Below, piece after piece: positions 53,867 to 62,407 of a DNA stretch of 64,000 nucleotides (position 1 is the stretch's first letter; every line of letters begins with the position of its first letter). The notes under the pieces were generated by a model. It was not told the origin of the DNA. It did no database searches and saw only the letters and a list, made by a program, of their open reading frames with translations. The DNA lies in assembly GCF_004296335.1 (NCBI RefSeq), contig NZ_SGIU01000002.1:1067882-1131881 (forward strand), in the 5' to 3' direction. The position numbers and the translations under genes are program-made. This stretch comes from Flagellimonas allohymeniacidonis. GTDB taxonomy: Bacteria > Bacteroidota > Bacteroidia > Flavobacteriales > Flavobacteriaceae.

Positions 53867-54496
53867 TTATTTTGATGGTTCGAAATTAAGGTGTACTGTA
53901 TCCAATTGTTTGAGAAAGGTATCAAGATCAATTTCCTCTTCTTCCTCGATGTATTCAATGGAGCTTAAGTCAAAATAGACTTCATAAGGAGAGAATCCTT
54001 CCGGCAAATATGGCGTTGGGTCGAACCCGAGGTTTAGGTCCTCTTCTTCAATGTAATTCAAGGATAACGCAGCTACTTGGGCGCTATATGCATCGAATCC
54101 TTCTGGTAAATAAGCTGTGGTATCGAATCCTAGCACCAGCCCTTCCTCCTCCTCGATATACGGTACCGCGTTTAAATCAACATAAACTTCGTAAGGACTA
54201 AAGTCTTGGGGCAGATAATCATAAGGATCAAAACCCAAATCGATTTCTATTTCTTCTTCAATGAACTCGATTTCATTTAGGTTTAGGACATAGGTATCGC
54301 AATCATTATTTTTTGAAAGCGTTGATGCCATTTCATTGATTTCGGACGGGATTTCAAAAACCGATAGATGGTTTTCAAAAGTTCCGATAGTTTTGGATTG
54401 GGATTCCATAATGGCCGAAGGCCTAGTATTTTGTTCTGCTGCTATGGTGGTGCTTCCTATGAGCGTGCATCCATATAGTAATAATAACTTGTTCAT
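53867..54496 (-). CDS. exported acidic protein with 34-35-residue tandem repeats
   Basis: The 209-aa protein has a signal peptide (MNKLLLLYGCTLIGSTTIAA) and, from residue 78, tandem units starting at 78, 113, 148 and 182 (the last incomplete). Each unit reads roughly Y-IEEE-LGFDP-YLPEGF-PYEVY-DL. The repeats are very acidic and aromatic, so calcium or protein binding is conceivable. I do not know a named family for them. Lying between the HlyD-type adaptor and the ATPase genes, it is probably a periplasmic accessory of the efflux system. Confidence 0.75.
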   Translation of the reverse strand: MNKLLLLYGCTLIGSTTIAAEQNTRPSAIMESQSKTIGTFENHLSVFEIPSEINEMASTLSKNNDCDTYVLNLNEIEFIEEEIEIDLGFDPYDYLPQDFSPYEVYVDLNAVPYIEEEEGLVLGFDTTAYLPEGFDAYSAQVAALSLNYIEEEDLNLGFDPTPYLPEGFSPYEVYFDLSSIEYIEEEEEIDLDTFLKQLDTVHLNFEPSK

Positions 54497-54518
54497 TTTT
54501 TGATGTATTAATTGATTT

Positions 54519-55769
54519 TTATTTTAAAACTATTCTTTCAGCGGTTCCAAAGCTGTCATAATTACTAGTGATAACTTTTTCCCCGGGCTGAAGCCCCTCA
54601 AGGACTTCGTAGTATCTTGAGTTTTGCTTTCCAATTCTAATGTTTCGTTTTAGGGCTTCATTTTCATTTGTGCCCAAAACAAAGACCCACTGACCTCCCG
54701 TGCTTTGGAAGAAACCGCCTTTGGGCAATAGCAGGGCATCATTGGAAGCGCCAAGCTGCAACTTAATATTATAGCTTTGCCCAGCTCGGATTGTTTCTGG
54801 CTTGTCTTCGGTGAACACCAAGTCAATTCTAAACCGTCCATTTCGAACCTCTGGATATACCTTTCTGACTCGAAGCGGGTATTCATTTCCGTTTCTTTCC
54901 AATGATGCGGAAAGGTCTCTTCGTACTCGGTCAATGTAGTGCTCATCAATTTCCGCTTCAATTTTAAAGTCCGTGAGTACATTGACTTGCCCGATACGTT
55001 CACCTTGGGCAATGTTTTGCCCGATTTCGGCATCCAAAAAACCTAGTTGGCCATCTGCAGGGGCTCTTACATTCAAGTGATCTAAGCGTTCATAGACCAT
55101 GGAAAGGGTTTTGCGCATGCGCTCTAAATCCCCATCCAAACTAGCCAAAGATGTTTTGCTCAGCGCTTCGTCCTGTTTAGTCTGTACTTCCAAAATGTCG
55201 TGCTGTTTTTTGGCTAGTTCATAATTTTCCTTGGACAACAAGTATGCTTCTTTGGAAATAAGTTTCTCTTGATACAAATCTTGATTTTGCTCGTAGTTTC
55301 TTTTTAGACGTTGCAAGTCGTAGTAAGCTGTAGCCAAAGACCTTCTTCCGTCAACCAAGCGGGAATCAAAGTTCAATTTGGTGGAACGCAGGTCGTTTTG
55401 TTTTAGGGCCAAGTTGCTTTCACTGGCCAAAATTTGCTCATATAGGCCCATGTTCTCAAGCTTAAGGATGATGTCTCCTTTTTTCACCATGGTTCCCTCC
55501 TCGATAAGCTTTTCGGCCACACGTCCACCCTCATAGGCGTCCATATAAATTGTGGCAATAGGAGCGACATTACCGTTAATGGTGATATAATCATCGAACT
55601 TTCCATCAATTACCTGGGCAATGGAAACGCGTTCCTTTTCTGTCCTGAATGTTGAAGTTGCACTTGCGAAAATCAACTTCCATCCTGCAAACAAGACCAC
55701 TAAACCTAATGCGATGTAACCGTAGTGCTTGGGTCTTAGTCCTTTCTTTTTTTCTAGCTGTATATCCAT
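54519..55769 (-). CDS. periplasmic adaptor (membrane-fusion protein, HlyD/MacA type)
   Basis: The 416-aa protein has an N-terminal anchor helix (YGYIALGLVVLFAGWKLIFA), a split biotinyl-lipoyl-like domain (MDAYEGGRVAEKLIEEGT and LNVRAPADGQLGFLDAEIG), a long coiled-coil hairpin (about 110-230) and beta-barrel plus membrane-proximal domains (LRAGQS-like ETIRAGQSYNIKLQL). It would link the ABC permeases to the TolC channel. It is 7 nt from the tolC-type gene. Confidence 0.92.
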   Translation of the reverse strand: MDIQLEKKKGLRPKHYGYIALGLVVLFAGWKLIFASATSTFRTEKERVSIAQVIDGKFDDYITINGNVAPIATIYMDAYEGGRVAEKLIEEGTMVKKGDIILKLENMGLYEQILASESNLALKQNDLRSTKLNFDSRLVDGRRSLATAYYDLQRLKRNYEQNQDLYQEKLISKEAYLLSKENYELAKKQHDILEVQTKQDEALSKTSLASLDGDLERMRKTLSMVYERLDHLNVRAPADGQLGFLDAEIGQNIAQGERIGQVNVLTDFKIEAEIDEHYIDRVRRDLSASLERNGNEYPLRVRKVYPEVRNGRFRIDLVFTEDKPETIRAGQSYNIKLQLGASNDALLLPKGGFFQSTGGQWVFVLGTNENEALKRNIRIGKQNSRYYEVLEGLQPGEKVITSNYDSFGTAERIVLK

Positions 55770-55776
55770 TTCTCGA

Positions 55777-57120
55777 TTAGTTGATATTAAAAATAGGTAA
55801 GCCGTTATAGAAATCTATCGTGCTCTCGTTCACCTTTAACCGCAGACTTACCTGTAAATTTTCGTTTTGAGCGGTTCCAAATAAGTTTTTGGCCTGAAAA
55901 AGCTCAAGGGCGTTGATCAATCCTTTTTCGTACCGCTTTTGGGCAATGTGAAAAGCAATTTCCTGGGCCTGTACTCTTTTGTTGCTTTGCTCATATTCTG
56001 CTATGAGCGCTTGATTGGTTTGAACCAATTGCTGCAATAATTGAAACAGTTCTTGCTCTTGTATTTTTAAATTGTTCTTGGCCTGTAGGTAGGCTATTTT
56101 TTGTTGTTTTACCCTTGATCTATTAGACCAGCCGTTTGTAATTGGAATACGAAGTTCTGCTCCAACAAAACGTGCAAAATTATCACCGATTTGGTCCGAG
56201 AATGGGACAATATCGTCATTGTCATCTGTGTTGGTTTCAGAATATCGAGACGACATTCCCGCTACCATCGTAAGGGAAGGGAACAGTCCTCCACGGGTTG
56301 ATTGTAATTGTTTTTTAGCGGCCATTACGCGAAATTCCTGACCCTTGACCAAGGGAACAAAATTTCTTGCTGAATCATAAAGCGAATCCAAAGAAACCTG
56401 GTTGGGTCCAGTCAAATCAGTGGTTGGTTCTGTTTCGAGCTGCAAAGCAATGTCCTCAACACCGGTCAGGTTCATTTCTTGAAGCAGAGTTAATTTTGAA
56501 ATGGCCAGTAAATTTTGATTCTGTGTCACCAATAACTTATCCGATAGTAGGTTGGATTCGGCTTCGTACAAATCCGCCTCGGCCATAAGGCCCAATTCCA
56601 CCTGTCTATGCACCAAATCGTAATTGGTCTGTGAAATTTGCTGTTGTTCCAGCGAGTTGGCCACAAGTCCCTCATTAAATTTAATATCATAAAAGGCACT
56701 CATTACCCTAAAGGCTAACAAAAACTTTTCTTGTACAATATCTTCTTCGGTAGCCTGATAAATATACTTGGCAGCCTTTATCGCATTCAATTTTTGGAAA
56801 CCCTGAAAAATATCCAGATTTGCATTTAGACTATAGTTGGCGTTGTTGAATTCGCGATTTACCAAAACACCGGTCTGGGGATCTTCGGTAAGTCCAGTAT
56901 TGATTCTATAATCCGTAAAGCCGGTTACGTTGGGCAACAAATTTCGAATCGATTGCCGATAACTCTCTTTACTGGAGTCTTTGTTGTAGTTGGTATTTTT
57001 TACCTGAAGGTTGTGCTCAATAGCATGGGCAACACACTCGTCCAAGGTCCAAACCTTTTGTGAGACCCCCGTGAAGGAAGAAATCAGAAGAAAAGTAAAT
57101 ATGTAAAATCGTAGACTCAT
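55777..57120 (-). CDS. TolC-family outer-membrane channel
   Basis: The 447-aa protein starts with a signal peptide and the typical WTLDECVAHAIEHNLQVKN beginning of outer-membrane efflux proteins. Two repeats of long helices and barrel strands follow (NVTGFTDYRINTGLTEDPQ and LFPSLTMVAGMSSRYSETN). It should form a trimeric channel to the outside. It is the first gene of the minus-strand efflux operon and faces the sigma-54 regulator gene across about 200 nt. Confidence 0.93.
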   Translation of the reverse strand: MSLRFYIFTFLLISSFTGVSQKVWTLDECVAHAIEHNLQVKNTNYNKDSSKESYRQSIRNLLPNVTGFTDYRINTGLTEDPQTGVLVNREFNNANYSLNANLDIFQGFQKLNAIKAAKYIYQATEEDIVQEKFLLAFRVMSAFYDIKFNEGLVANSLEQQQISQTNYDLVHRQVELGLMAEADLYEAESNLLSDKLLVTQNQNLLAISKLTLLQEMNLTGVEDIALQLETEPTTDLTGPNQVSLDSLYDSARNFVPLVKGQEFRVMAAKKQLQSTRGGLFPSLTMVAGMSSRYSETNTDDNDDIVPFSDQIGDNFARFVGAELRIPITNGWSNRSRVKQQKIAYLQAKNNLKIQEQELFQLLQQLVQTNQALIAEYEQSNKRVQAQEIAFHIAQKRYEKGLINALELFQAKNLFGTAQNENLQVSLRLKVNESTIDFYNGLPIFNIN

Positions 57121-57142
57121 AATTTAGTACTGTGCCAAACTT

Positions 57143-57161
57143 AATACGATTCATGTGCCAA
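57143..57161 (-). promoter_or_regulatory. possible sigma-54 (-24/-12) promoter of the efflux operon
   Basis: On the minus strand TTGGCAC is followed at the right spacing (10 nt between GG and G) by TCGT in place of TTGC, 23 nt upstream of the tolC-type ATG. A second TGGCAC lies at 57132-57137. The neighbouring regulator is a sigma-54 activator, which makes this plausible, but the -12 box is poor. Confidence 0.3.
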
Positions 57162-57322
57162 AAAGTTAAAAATCTGATAATCAATTTATTAGTAATCCGT
57201 CCGTATTAAACGAAATGTGACGGTGTAAATTTTTTGTACAATTTGTGTCCAAATATTTTACAATTGCTTTTCGGGCTGAAACTTGATTTGTAGTTTTAGA
57301 GACCTGCTAATTAGAATAAGAT

Positions 57323-58681
57323 ATGATTGATGCCAATATTTTGGTGATAGATGACAACAAAAGTGTTCTCAGTGCACTCGAGATTTTACTTCAGTTTGAA
57401 TATAAGAGTGTTCAGACCTTATTCAATCCCAATCAAATTTCTTCCTTTCCCAAAATGAATGAGATTGACATTGTTTTACTTGATATGAATTTCTCCGCTG
57501 GGGTAAACACTGGAAACGAGGGATTGTTTTGGTTAAATGAAATCAAAAAGAAATCCCCTAGCACTTCGGTTATCATGATGACTGCTTATGGTGCCGTGGA
57601 CTTGGCCGTGGATGCGCTCAAGAAGGGAGCTGCGGATTTTATTCTAAAACCTTGGAACAATGAAAGGTTGTTGACCACGGTAAAATCCGCCTATGAGTTG
57701 CGGAAATCCAAACAGGAAATCCACAAGCTTAAGAAAAAGGAGAGCAGTTTAAAACAGGTCATCAATGATGACAAGAACTTTATCATTGGTAATTCAAAGG
57801 CCTTGACCTCTGTTTTGAATTTGACAAGAAAGGTGGCAAAAACCGACGTCAACGTTTTGATAACTGGTGAGAATGGGACCGGAAAGGAGCTTATAGCACG
57901 AGAGCTCCACCGTTTATCAAGCCGAAAGGATGAGGTATTCATTGGTGTGGATATGGGATCCATAGCTGAAAACCTTTTTGAAAGTGAACTTTTTGGTCAC
58001 CTAAAAGGCTCTTTTACCGATGCCAAGGAGGATAGAACCGGTAAGTTTGAAGCGGCCCATCAAGGCTCACTGTTTTTGGATGAGATGGGAAATCTTTCGC
58101 TTCAGATGCAGGCGAAGTTGCTGTCTTCCATTCAAAATAAATCCATTGTCCGAGTAGGCTCAAACAAACCTGTAGCTGTGGATATTCGTCTCATTTGTGC
58201 GACCAACTGCAATTTGGAAAAAATGGTGGCCGATGGATTGTTCCGAGAGGATTTGTTGTATCGCATCAACACCATTCACATTGAGGTACCCCCATTGCGT
58301 GAGCGCGAAGGGGATATTCTGATTTTGGCTGACTTTTTTCTAAAACGATTTGCCAATAAATATGATAAACCTGGACTCAAAATCAATAGTGCAGCGCAAG
58401 AAAAGCTTATGGAATATGCTTGGCCGGGCAATGTGAGGGAGCTGCAGCATACTATGGAGCGTGCCATAATTTTGTCGGAGGGCAATGTGTTGAAGCCTTC
58501 CGATTTTCTTTTGCATGTAAAGCCTTCCCAGACATTTGGCAATGGCCCCGTTACTTTGGATGATATGGAACAACAAATGATATCAAGGGCTTTGGACCAA
58601 AATGATGGAAACCATAGCGCCGCGGCGGAACAACTCGGAATTTCAAGACAGACCTTATACAACAAACTGAAAAAAAAGTAG
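57323..58681 (+). CDS. sigma-54-dependent response regulator (NtrC family)
   Basis: The 452-aa protein has a receiver domain with phosphoacceptor Asp in IVLLDMNFSAG, an AAA+ domain with Walker A GENGTGKELIAREL, the sigma-54 contact loop GHLKGSFTDAKEDR (GSFTDA in place of GAFTGA), Walker B GSLFLDEMGNL and arginine-finger region, and a Fis-type helix-turn-helix (HSAAAEQLGISRQTLYNKLK). It probably activates the divergent efflux operon upon phosphorylation by the kinase encoded 5 nt downstream. Confidence 0.94.
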   Translation: MIDANILVIDDNKSVLSALEILLQFEYKSVQTLFNPNQISSFPKMNEIDIVLLDMNFSAGVNTGNEGLFWLNEIKKKSPSTSVIMMTAYGAVDLAVDALKKGAADFILKPWNNERLLTTVKSAYELRKSKQEIHKLKKKESSLKQVINDDKNFIIGNSKALTSVLNLTRKVAKTDVNVLITGENGTGKELIARELHRLSSRKDEVFIGVDMGSIAENLFESELFGHLKGSFTDAKEDRTGKFEAAHQGSLFLDEMGNLSLQMQAKLLSSIQNKSIVRVGSNKPVAVDIRLICATNCNLEKMVADGLFREDLLYRINTIHIEVPPLREREGDILILADFFLKRFANKYDKPGLKINSAAQEKLMEYAWPGNVRELQHTMERAIILSEGNVLKPSDFLLHVKPSQTFGNGPVTLDDMEQQMISRALDQNDGNHSAAAEQLGISRQTLYNKLKKK

Positions 58682-58686
58682 GCTGA

Positions 58687-60036
58687 ATGGTAAGCAAGAA
58701 TTTTTATTACCAGTTAATTTTTAGGGTGGTGCTTATCGGATTGACTGCCTTGGGAACCACTTTTTTTCTCTTGAGGGAAGAGTTTTTATCTGGAGGCATT
58801 CTGTTTGTTCTTTTTATAGCGCAACTCATTTATTTGGTCCGTTTTTTCAACAGGACCAACCAAGCGATTGCCTACGTTTTTCAATCGATTAAAAACGAGG
58901 ATTTCACGCTGCGTTTTCCAAAGGAAACCAAAATAAAATCCCTGAATGAACTCAACAATAGCCTAAACCTTCTTAATGAGATGGTGCAAGAGATGTACCT
59001 GAAAAATGAGGCCAAGGAAAAATACTATCAGGAAATTATCAAACAAGCAGACATTGGCATATTGACCGTTAACCCGGCGGGCCACATCTTCTTTGCCAAT
59101 CCAACTATGGAACGCTTGCTCAACCATAATCCGCTCAACCATATCAAACAACTGAATCAGGTAGACGAGAATTTGTATCTACTATTTGCTGATTTGAAAC
59201 CCTTTGACAGAAAATTGGTGGAACTGACCACAGAACGTGAACAAAGACAATTGGCATTGAAATGCACAGGCGTTGTGCTTAACGGGGAAGAGTTATTGTT
59301 GGTGGTTGCCCAGGATATCGACAAGGAACTTGACGAAAAAGAGACAGAATCTTGGGTTCGTCTCATTCGCGTTCTCACACACGAAATCATGAATACCATC
59401 ACCCCTATCACATCAATCTCAGAAACCATTGCCAAGTACTTTCAGAAAGATGGAAAGGCGATTTCCTCGGCAGATTTGGAAGAAAGCCATATCAGTAATA
59501 CGGTAAAAGGACTTGAAGTTATTAAGAAACAAGGAGGAAGTCTTATGGACTTTGTACAATCCTACCGTAGTCTATTGAGTGTGCCAACGCCCGACAGAAC
59601 CTTGGTAAAAGGGAGTGATCTGATGGGTAAGATAGAAGTACTCATGTCATCCGGCAACAATCAAAAGGCAGTTGGATTTACCACCGAATGCAATCCAATT
59701 GACCTTGAATTTTATCTTGATGAGAAACAAATATCCCAGGTGTTGATCAACCTTTGTAAAAATGCCATGCAGTCTGTTGCTGAAATGCAAAATGGAAAAG
59801 TGATTCTAAGTGCAGGTGAAGTCAATGGGACAAAGTTTATTGAGGTGGTAGACAACGGTCCGGGGATTCCTCCTGAATTGATGGAAGAGATATTTGTTCC
59901 CTTCTTCACCACCAAAAATGATGGCACAGGGATAGGACTTAGCTTGTCCAAAAGAGTTATGCAGTTGCACGGAGGAAGTTTGAAGGTGCATTCCATTCCA
60001 AACCAGGAAACTGCCTTTCGATTATTGTTTGCTTAA
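58687..60036 (+). CDS. membrane sensor histidine kinase, partner of the sigma-54 regulator
   Basis: The 449-aa protein has two N-terminal transmembrane helices (about 8-28 and 32-52) with almost no periplasmic loop, so it may sense within the membrane. A HAMP-like linker, a PAS domain (ADIGILTVNPAGHIFFANPT) and a phosphoacceptor helix LTHEIMNTITPI follow. The ATPase domain has NLCKNAMQSV, DNGPGIPPEL and GTGIGLSLSK. It follows the regulator by 5 nt. Envelope stress or an exported compound are plausible signals. Confidence 0.92.
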   Translation: MVSKNFYYQLIFRVVLIGLTALGTTFFLLREEFLSGGILFVLFIAQLIYLVRFFNRTNQAIAYVFQSIKNEDFTLRFPKETKIKSLNELNNSLNLLNEMVQEMYLKNEAKEKYYQEIIKQADIGILTVNPAGHIFFANPTMERLLNHNPLNHIKQLNQVDENLYLLFADLKPFDRKLVELTTEREQRQLALKCTGVVLNGEELLLVVAQDIDKELDEKETESWVRLIRVLTHEIMNTITPITSISETIAKYFQKDGKAISSADLEESHISNTVKGLEVIKKQGGSLMDFVQSYRSLLSVPTPDRTLVKGSDLMGKIEVLMSSGNNQKAVGFTTECNPIDLEFYLDEKQISQVLINLCKNAMQSVAEMQNGKVILSAGEVNGTKFIEVVDNGPGIPPELMEEIFVPFFTTKNDGTGIGLSLSKRVMQLHGGSLKVHSIPNQETAFRLLFA

Positions 60037-60039
60037 AAC

Positions 60040-60495
60040 TTGGCGATGTCTTTAAAAGAAAACTTGATGAAGCATTGTTGGGACTTTGTTACCAAAAAAG
60101 AACAAGACCTCATTCAAATAAGCCAAGCCTTACAAGAATCTTTAAACGCTGAGACCAAGAGCTCAGCCGGCGACAAACATGAAACAGGCAGGGCAATGGT
60201 GCAGTTGGAGCAGGAGAAGCTGGGCAAACAGCTATTCGAACTGAACCAGATGAAGCAAATACTGCAAAAAGTTGGTTTAGCGGAAACAAAGGACAAGATA
60301 CGTTTGGGGAGCTGGGTCAAAACCAACTACAATCAGTTCTTCATTGCTATTTCTGCAGGCTTTTTAAATTCTTCCGAGGGGAAAGTTTTCTGTATCTCAG
60401 CAGCTTCTCCTATAGGCCAACTGCTCTTGGGAAAGCAGAAAGGAGAGACATTCAATCTGAATGGCAAGCAAATCAAAATTTTAGAAGTCAATTAG
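60040..60495 (+). CDS. GreA/GreB-type C-terminal domain protein
   Basis: The 151-aa protein has a helical N-terminal part (LIQISQALQESLNAETKSSA, LEQEKLGKQLFELNQMKQIL) resembling the coiled coil of Gre factors and a C-terminal FKBP-like Gre domain (KVFCISAASPIGQLLLGKQ, GETFNLNGKQIKILEV). Gre-like proteins enter the RNA polymerase secondary channel or act on other targets. Homologues are sometimes labelled 3-oxoacyl-ACP synthase, which the sequence does not support. It starts 4 nt after the kinase gene. Confidence 0.78.
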   Translation: MAMSLKENLMKHCWDFVTKKEQDLIQISQALQESLNAETKSSAGDKHETGRAMVQLEQEKLGKQLFELNQMKQILQKVGLAETKDKIRLGSWVKTNYNQFFIAISAGFLNSSEGKVFCISAASPIGQLLLGKQKGETFNLNGKQIKILEVN

Positions 60496-60585
60496 TTACC
60501 GGCCACAAAACATTTTAACCATTCCTTAAAATAATACCGTTTCTTAGTTGGCTATCTTTAAAGGTATTAACCAATAAACAATATC

Positions 60586-60957
60586 ATGACTACACAAGAA
60601 GTTGCGGACAAGCTTGTTCAACTATGTCGGGACGAAAAGTACAAGGAAGCGTATGATCTTTATGCCGACGATGCGGTGAGTGTTGAAATGGACGGAATGC
60701 CAGGTGAGAAAATCACCAAGGGGAAGGAAAACATTTGGAACGGCTATCTACAATGGGCCGAGGGGATAGAGGAAATTCATGGTGGCTCGGTGGGTGACCC
60801 CGTTGTGGCCGCTAATCATTTTGTAGTGCCCATGTCGATGGATGCTACCTTTAAAGGCCAAGGGAGATGGGCATTTGACGAGCTCTGCATGTATCAGGTG
60901 GAGGATGGCAAAATCAAGAGGGCACAGTACTTCTATGAAGTACCGGACATGGGTTAG
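60586..60957 (+). CDS. SnoaL/NTF2-like protein
   Basis: The 123-aa protein has the cone-shaped NTF2-like fold pattern: a helical N-terminus (TTQEVADKLVQLCRDEKYKE), YADDAVSVEMDGM, GKENIWNGYLQW and long C-terminal strands ending QYFYEVPDMG. The family covers small isomerases, hydrolases and ligand-binding proteins, so no activity can be named. The end overlaps the convergent arfB gene by 4 nt. Confidence 0.85.
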   Translation: MTTQEVADKLVQLCRDEKYKEAYDLYADDAVSVEMDGMPGEKITKGKENIWNGYLQWAEGIEEIHGGSVGDPVVAANHFVVPMSMDATFKGQGRWAFDELCMYQVEDGKIKRAQYFYEVPDMG

Positions 60958-61358
60958 TCTGTATCGAATTTCTTGCGTCCCGCTTTCTTTTCGGATTGCA
61001 TCTTTTTTGACTTCAATCTTTTTTCCACAGAAGATTTCGAAGGCTTTGTAGGTTTTCTTTTTTTCCGGACCTCCAAAGCCTTTTTTATCATTTCGAAAAA
61101 ACGTTGCGTTACTAGCTGCTTGTTTTTGTGTTGACTTCGAGATTCCTCACATTGTAATTTCAGGACTCCTTCCAAATTCAACCTTGGTCTTAACTTCAAG
61201 TATAACCTTTCTTTTTCGGAATTGGAGAAACCTTGGGATTGGCTCACGTTAAAGGTGAGTTCTACTTTAGAAGCAACCTTGTTCGCATGTTGTCCTCCCG
61301 GCCCACTACTTCGAATGGCCTTAAATACGAGTTCCTTGACGATAATTTCCTTGTTCAA
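60954..61358 (-). CDS. arfB: alternative ribosome-rescue factor ArfB (peptidyl-tRNA hydrolase)
   Basis: The 134-aa protein carries the release-factor GGQ motif in RSSGPGGQHANKVASKVELTF and a basic C-terminal tail (RKKRKPTKPSKSSVEKRLKS) that enters the empty mRNA channel of stalled ribosomes. Its ATG overlaps the stop of the upstream ABC ATPase gene by 4 nt (ATGA). Confidence 0.94.
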   Translation of the reverse strand: MNKEIIVKELVFKAIRSSGPGGQHANKVASKVELTFNVSQSQGFSNSEKERLYLKLRPRLNLEGVLKLQCEESRSQHKNKQLVTQRFFEMIKKALEVRKKRKPTKPSKSSVEKRLKSKKMQSEKKAGRKKFDTD

Positions 61359-62344
61359 TCTGAGTCTTTGGGCCTGAGCCTTAAGTTAACTTTTTCCAAT
61401 GGAATATTTAGAAAAACAATGTTGCCTAAACTCAGCGGGGTTGGCGAGTTAAAGTAGATAGAGAATCCCGTTTCGGTGGTTCCTTCATTTAAAAAATGGG
61501 TTCCCTTGTAATAGGAGTTGACCACTTCCACTTTTAATCCGGAAGCATCTGAAAACTTGAATTCATGTGGGTAAATGAGTACCAATTTATCCATGGGGGC
61601 ATAGGCTTTTAGCAGCTGAATTGGCACTTGGTTCACTTCTCCAAACAACGATGCCACATAATAATCAGGGGGGTTTTCAAAAAGTTCCCTTGTGGTATTA
61701 TGCGCAATGGCCCTTCCATCCTTGAGAACCAACATTCGGTCGGCATACGGCAAAACGTCATTGGGGTCATGGCTTGCTGTAACCACGGTTATCCCTTTTT
61801 CCTTTAAATAAGCAAATAAATTTCTTCGAAGAATATTCCGCTTAAAATTATCGATATGGCCAAAAGGCTCATCTAAAAGAAGAACTTCGGGCTCTTGAGC
61901 CAGTACCTTGGCCAAAGCCACACGTTGCTGTTGTCCTCCACTTAAATTTTTGACCTTGGTTTTGGCGTACGCCTCAAGACCAATAAGCTGTAATAGTTCA
62001 GCAACCCTTGTATCGTGGGATTCCCTTGTAAAAACAGATAGGTGTTCCGCGATGTTTTCCTCAACGGTCGTGAAGGGCATTAAATCGAAATCTTGCGATA
62101 GAAACTTCATGTAAGACTCCCCAGGGACTAGGTTGAAGTTTGGCCCTAAAGCTTGTTTGTCTTGCCAGAAAATGGAGCCCTTCTCCATATGAAGGAGACC
62201 GTAAATAATTTTAAGTACCGTGCTCTTTCCTGACCCACTTTCGCCCATCAACGCGATATACTCACCTTTTTCAACCTGGAAAGAAATGTCTTCCAAGATT
62301 TTCTGGTTTTCATAACTGAAAGAATCAATACGAACCCTGAGCAT
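61355..62344 (-). CDS. ABC transporter ATP-binding protein with C-terminal extension
   Basis: The 329-aa protein has Walker A GESGSGKSTVL, signature LSGGQQQRVALAKVL and Walker B VLLLDEPFGHI, followed by a domain of about 95 residues resembling the TOBE-like regulatory extension of importer ATPases (MDKLVLIYPHEFKFSD, SLGNIVFLNIPLEKVNL). No permease gene is adjacent. The ATG at 62344 starts the family-like MLRVRIDSFSYENQ; an upstream in-frame start adds seven residues. It is coupled to arfB. Confidence 0.88.
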   Translation of the reverse strand: MLRVRIDSFSYENQKILEDISFQVEKGEYIALMGESGSGKSTVLKIIYGLLHMEKGSIFWQDKQALGPNFNLVPGESYMKFLSQDFDLMPFTTVEENIAEHLSVFTRESHDTRVAELLQLIGLEAYAKTKVKNLSGGQQQRVALAKVLAQEPEVLLLDEPFGHIDNFKRNILRRNLFAYLKEKGITVVTASHDPNDVLPYADRMLVLKDGRAIAHNTTRELFENPPDYYVASLFGEVNQVPIQLLKAYAPMDKLVLIYPHEFKFSDASGLKVEVVNSYYKGTHFLNEGTTETGFSIYFNSPTPLSLGNIVFLNIPLEKVNLRLRPKDSD

Positions 62345-62407
62345 ATATATAATCAAAAAAGACAAAACCGCTTCTTCGGAAACGGATTTGAAATGACCTA
62401 TTGGAAT

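Noticed and set aside
60040..60495. Label 3-oxoacyl-ACP synthase used for similar proteins
   Set aside because: There is no Cys-His-Asn active site and the length is far too short; the C-terminus matches the Gre domain.
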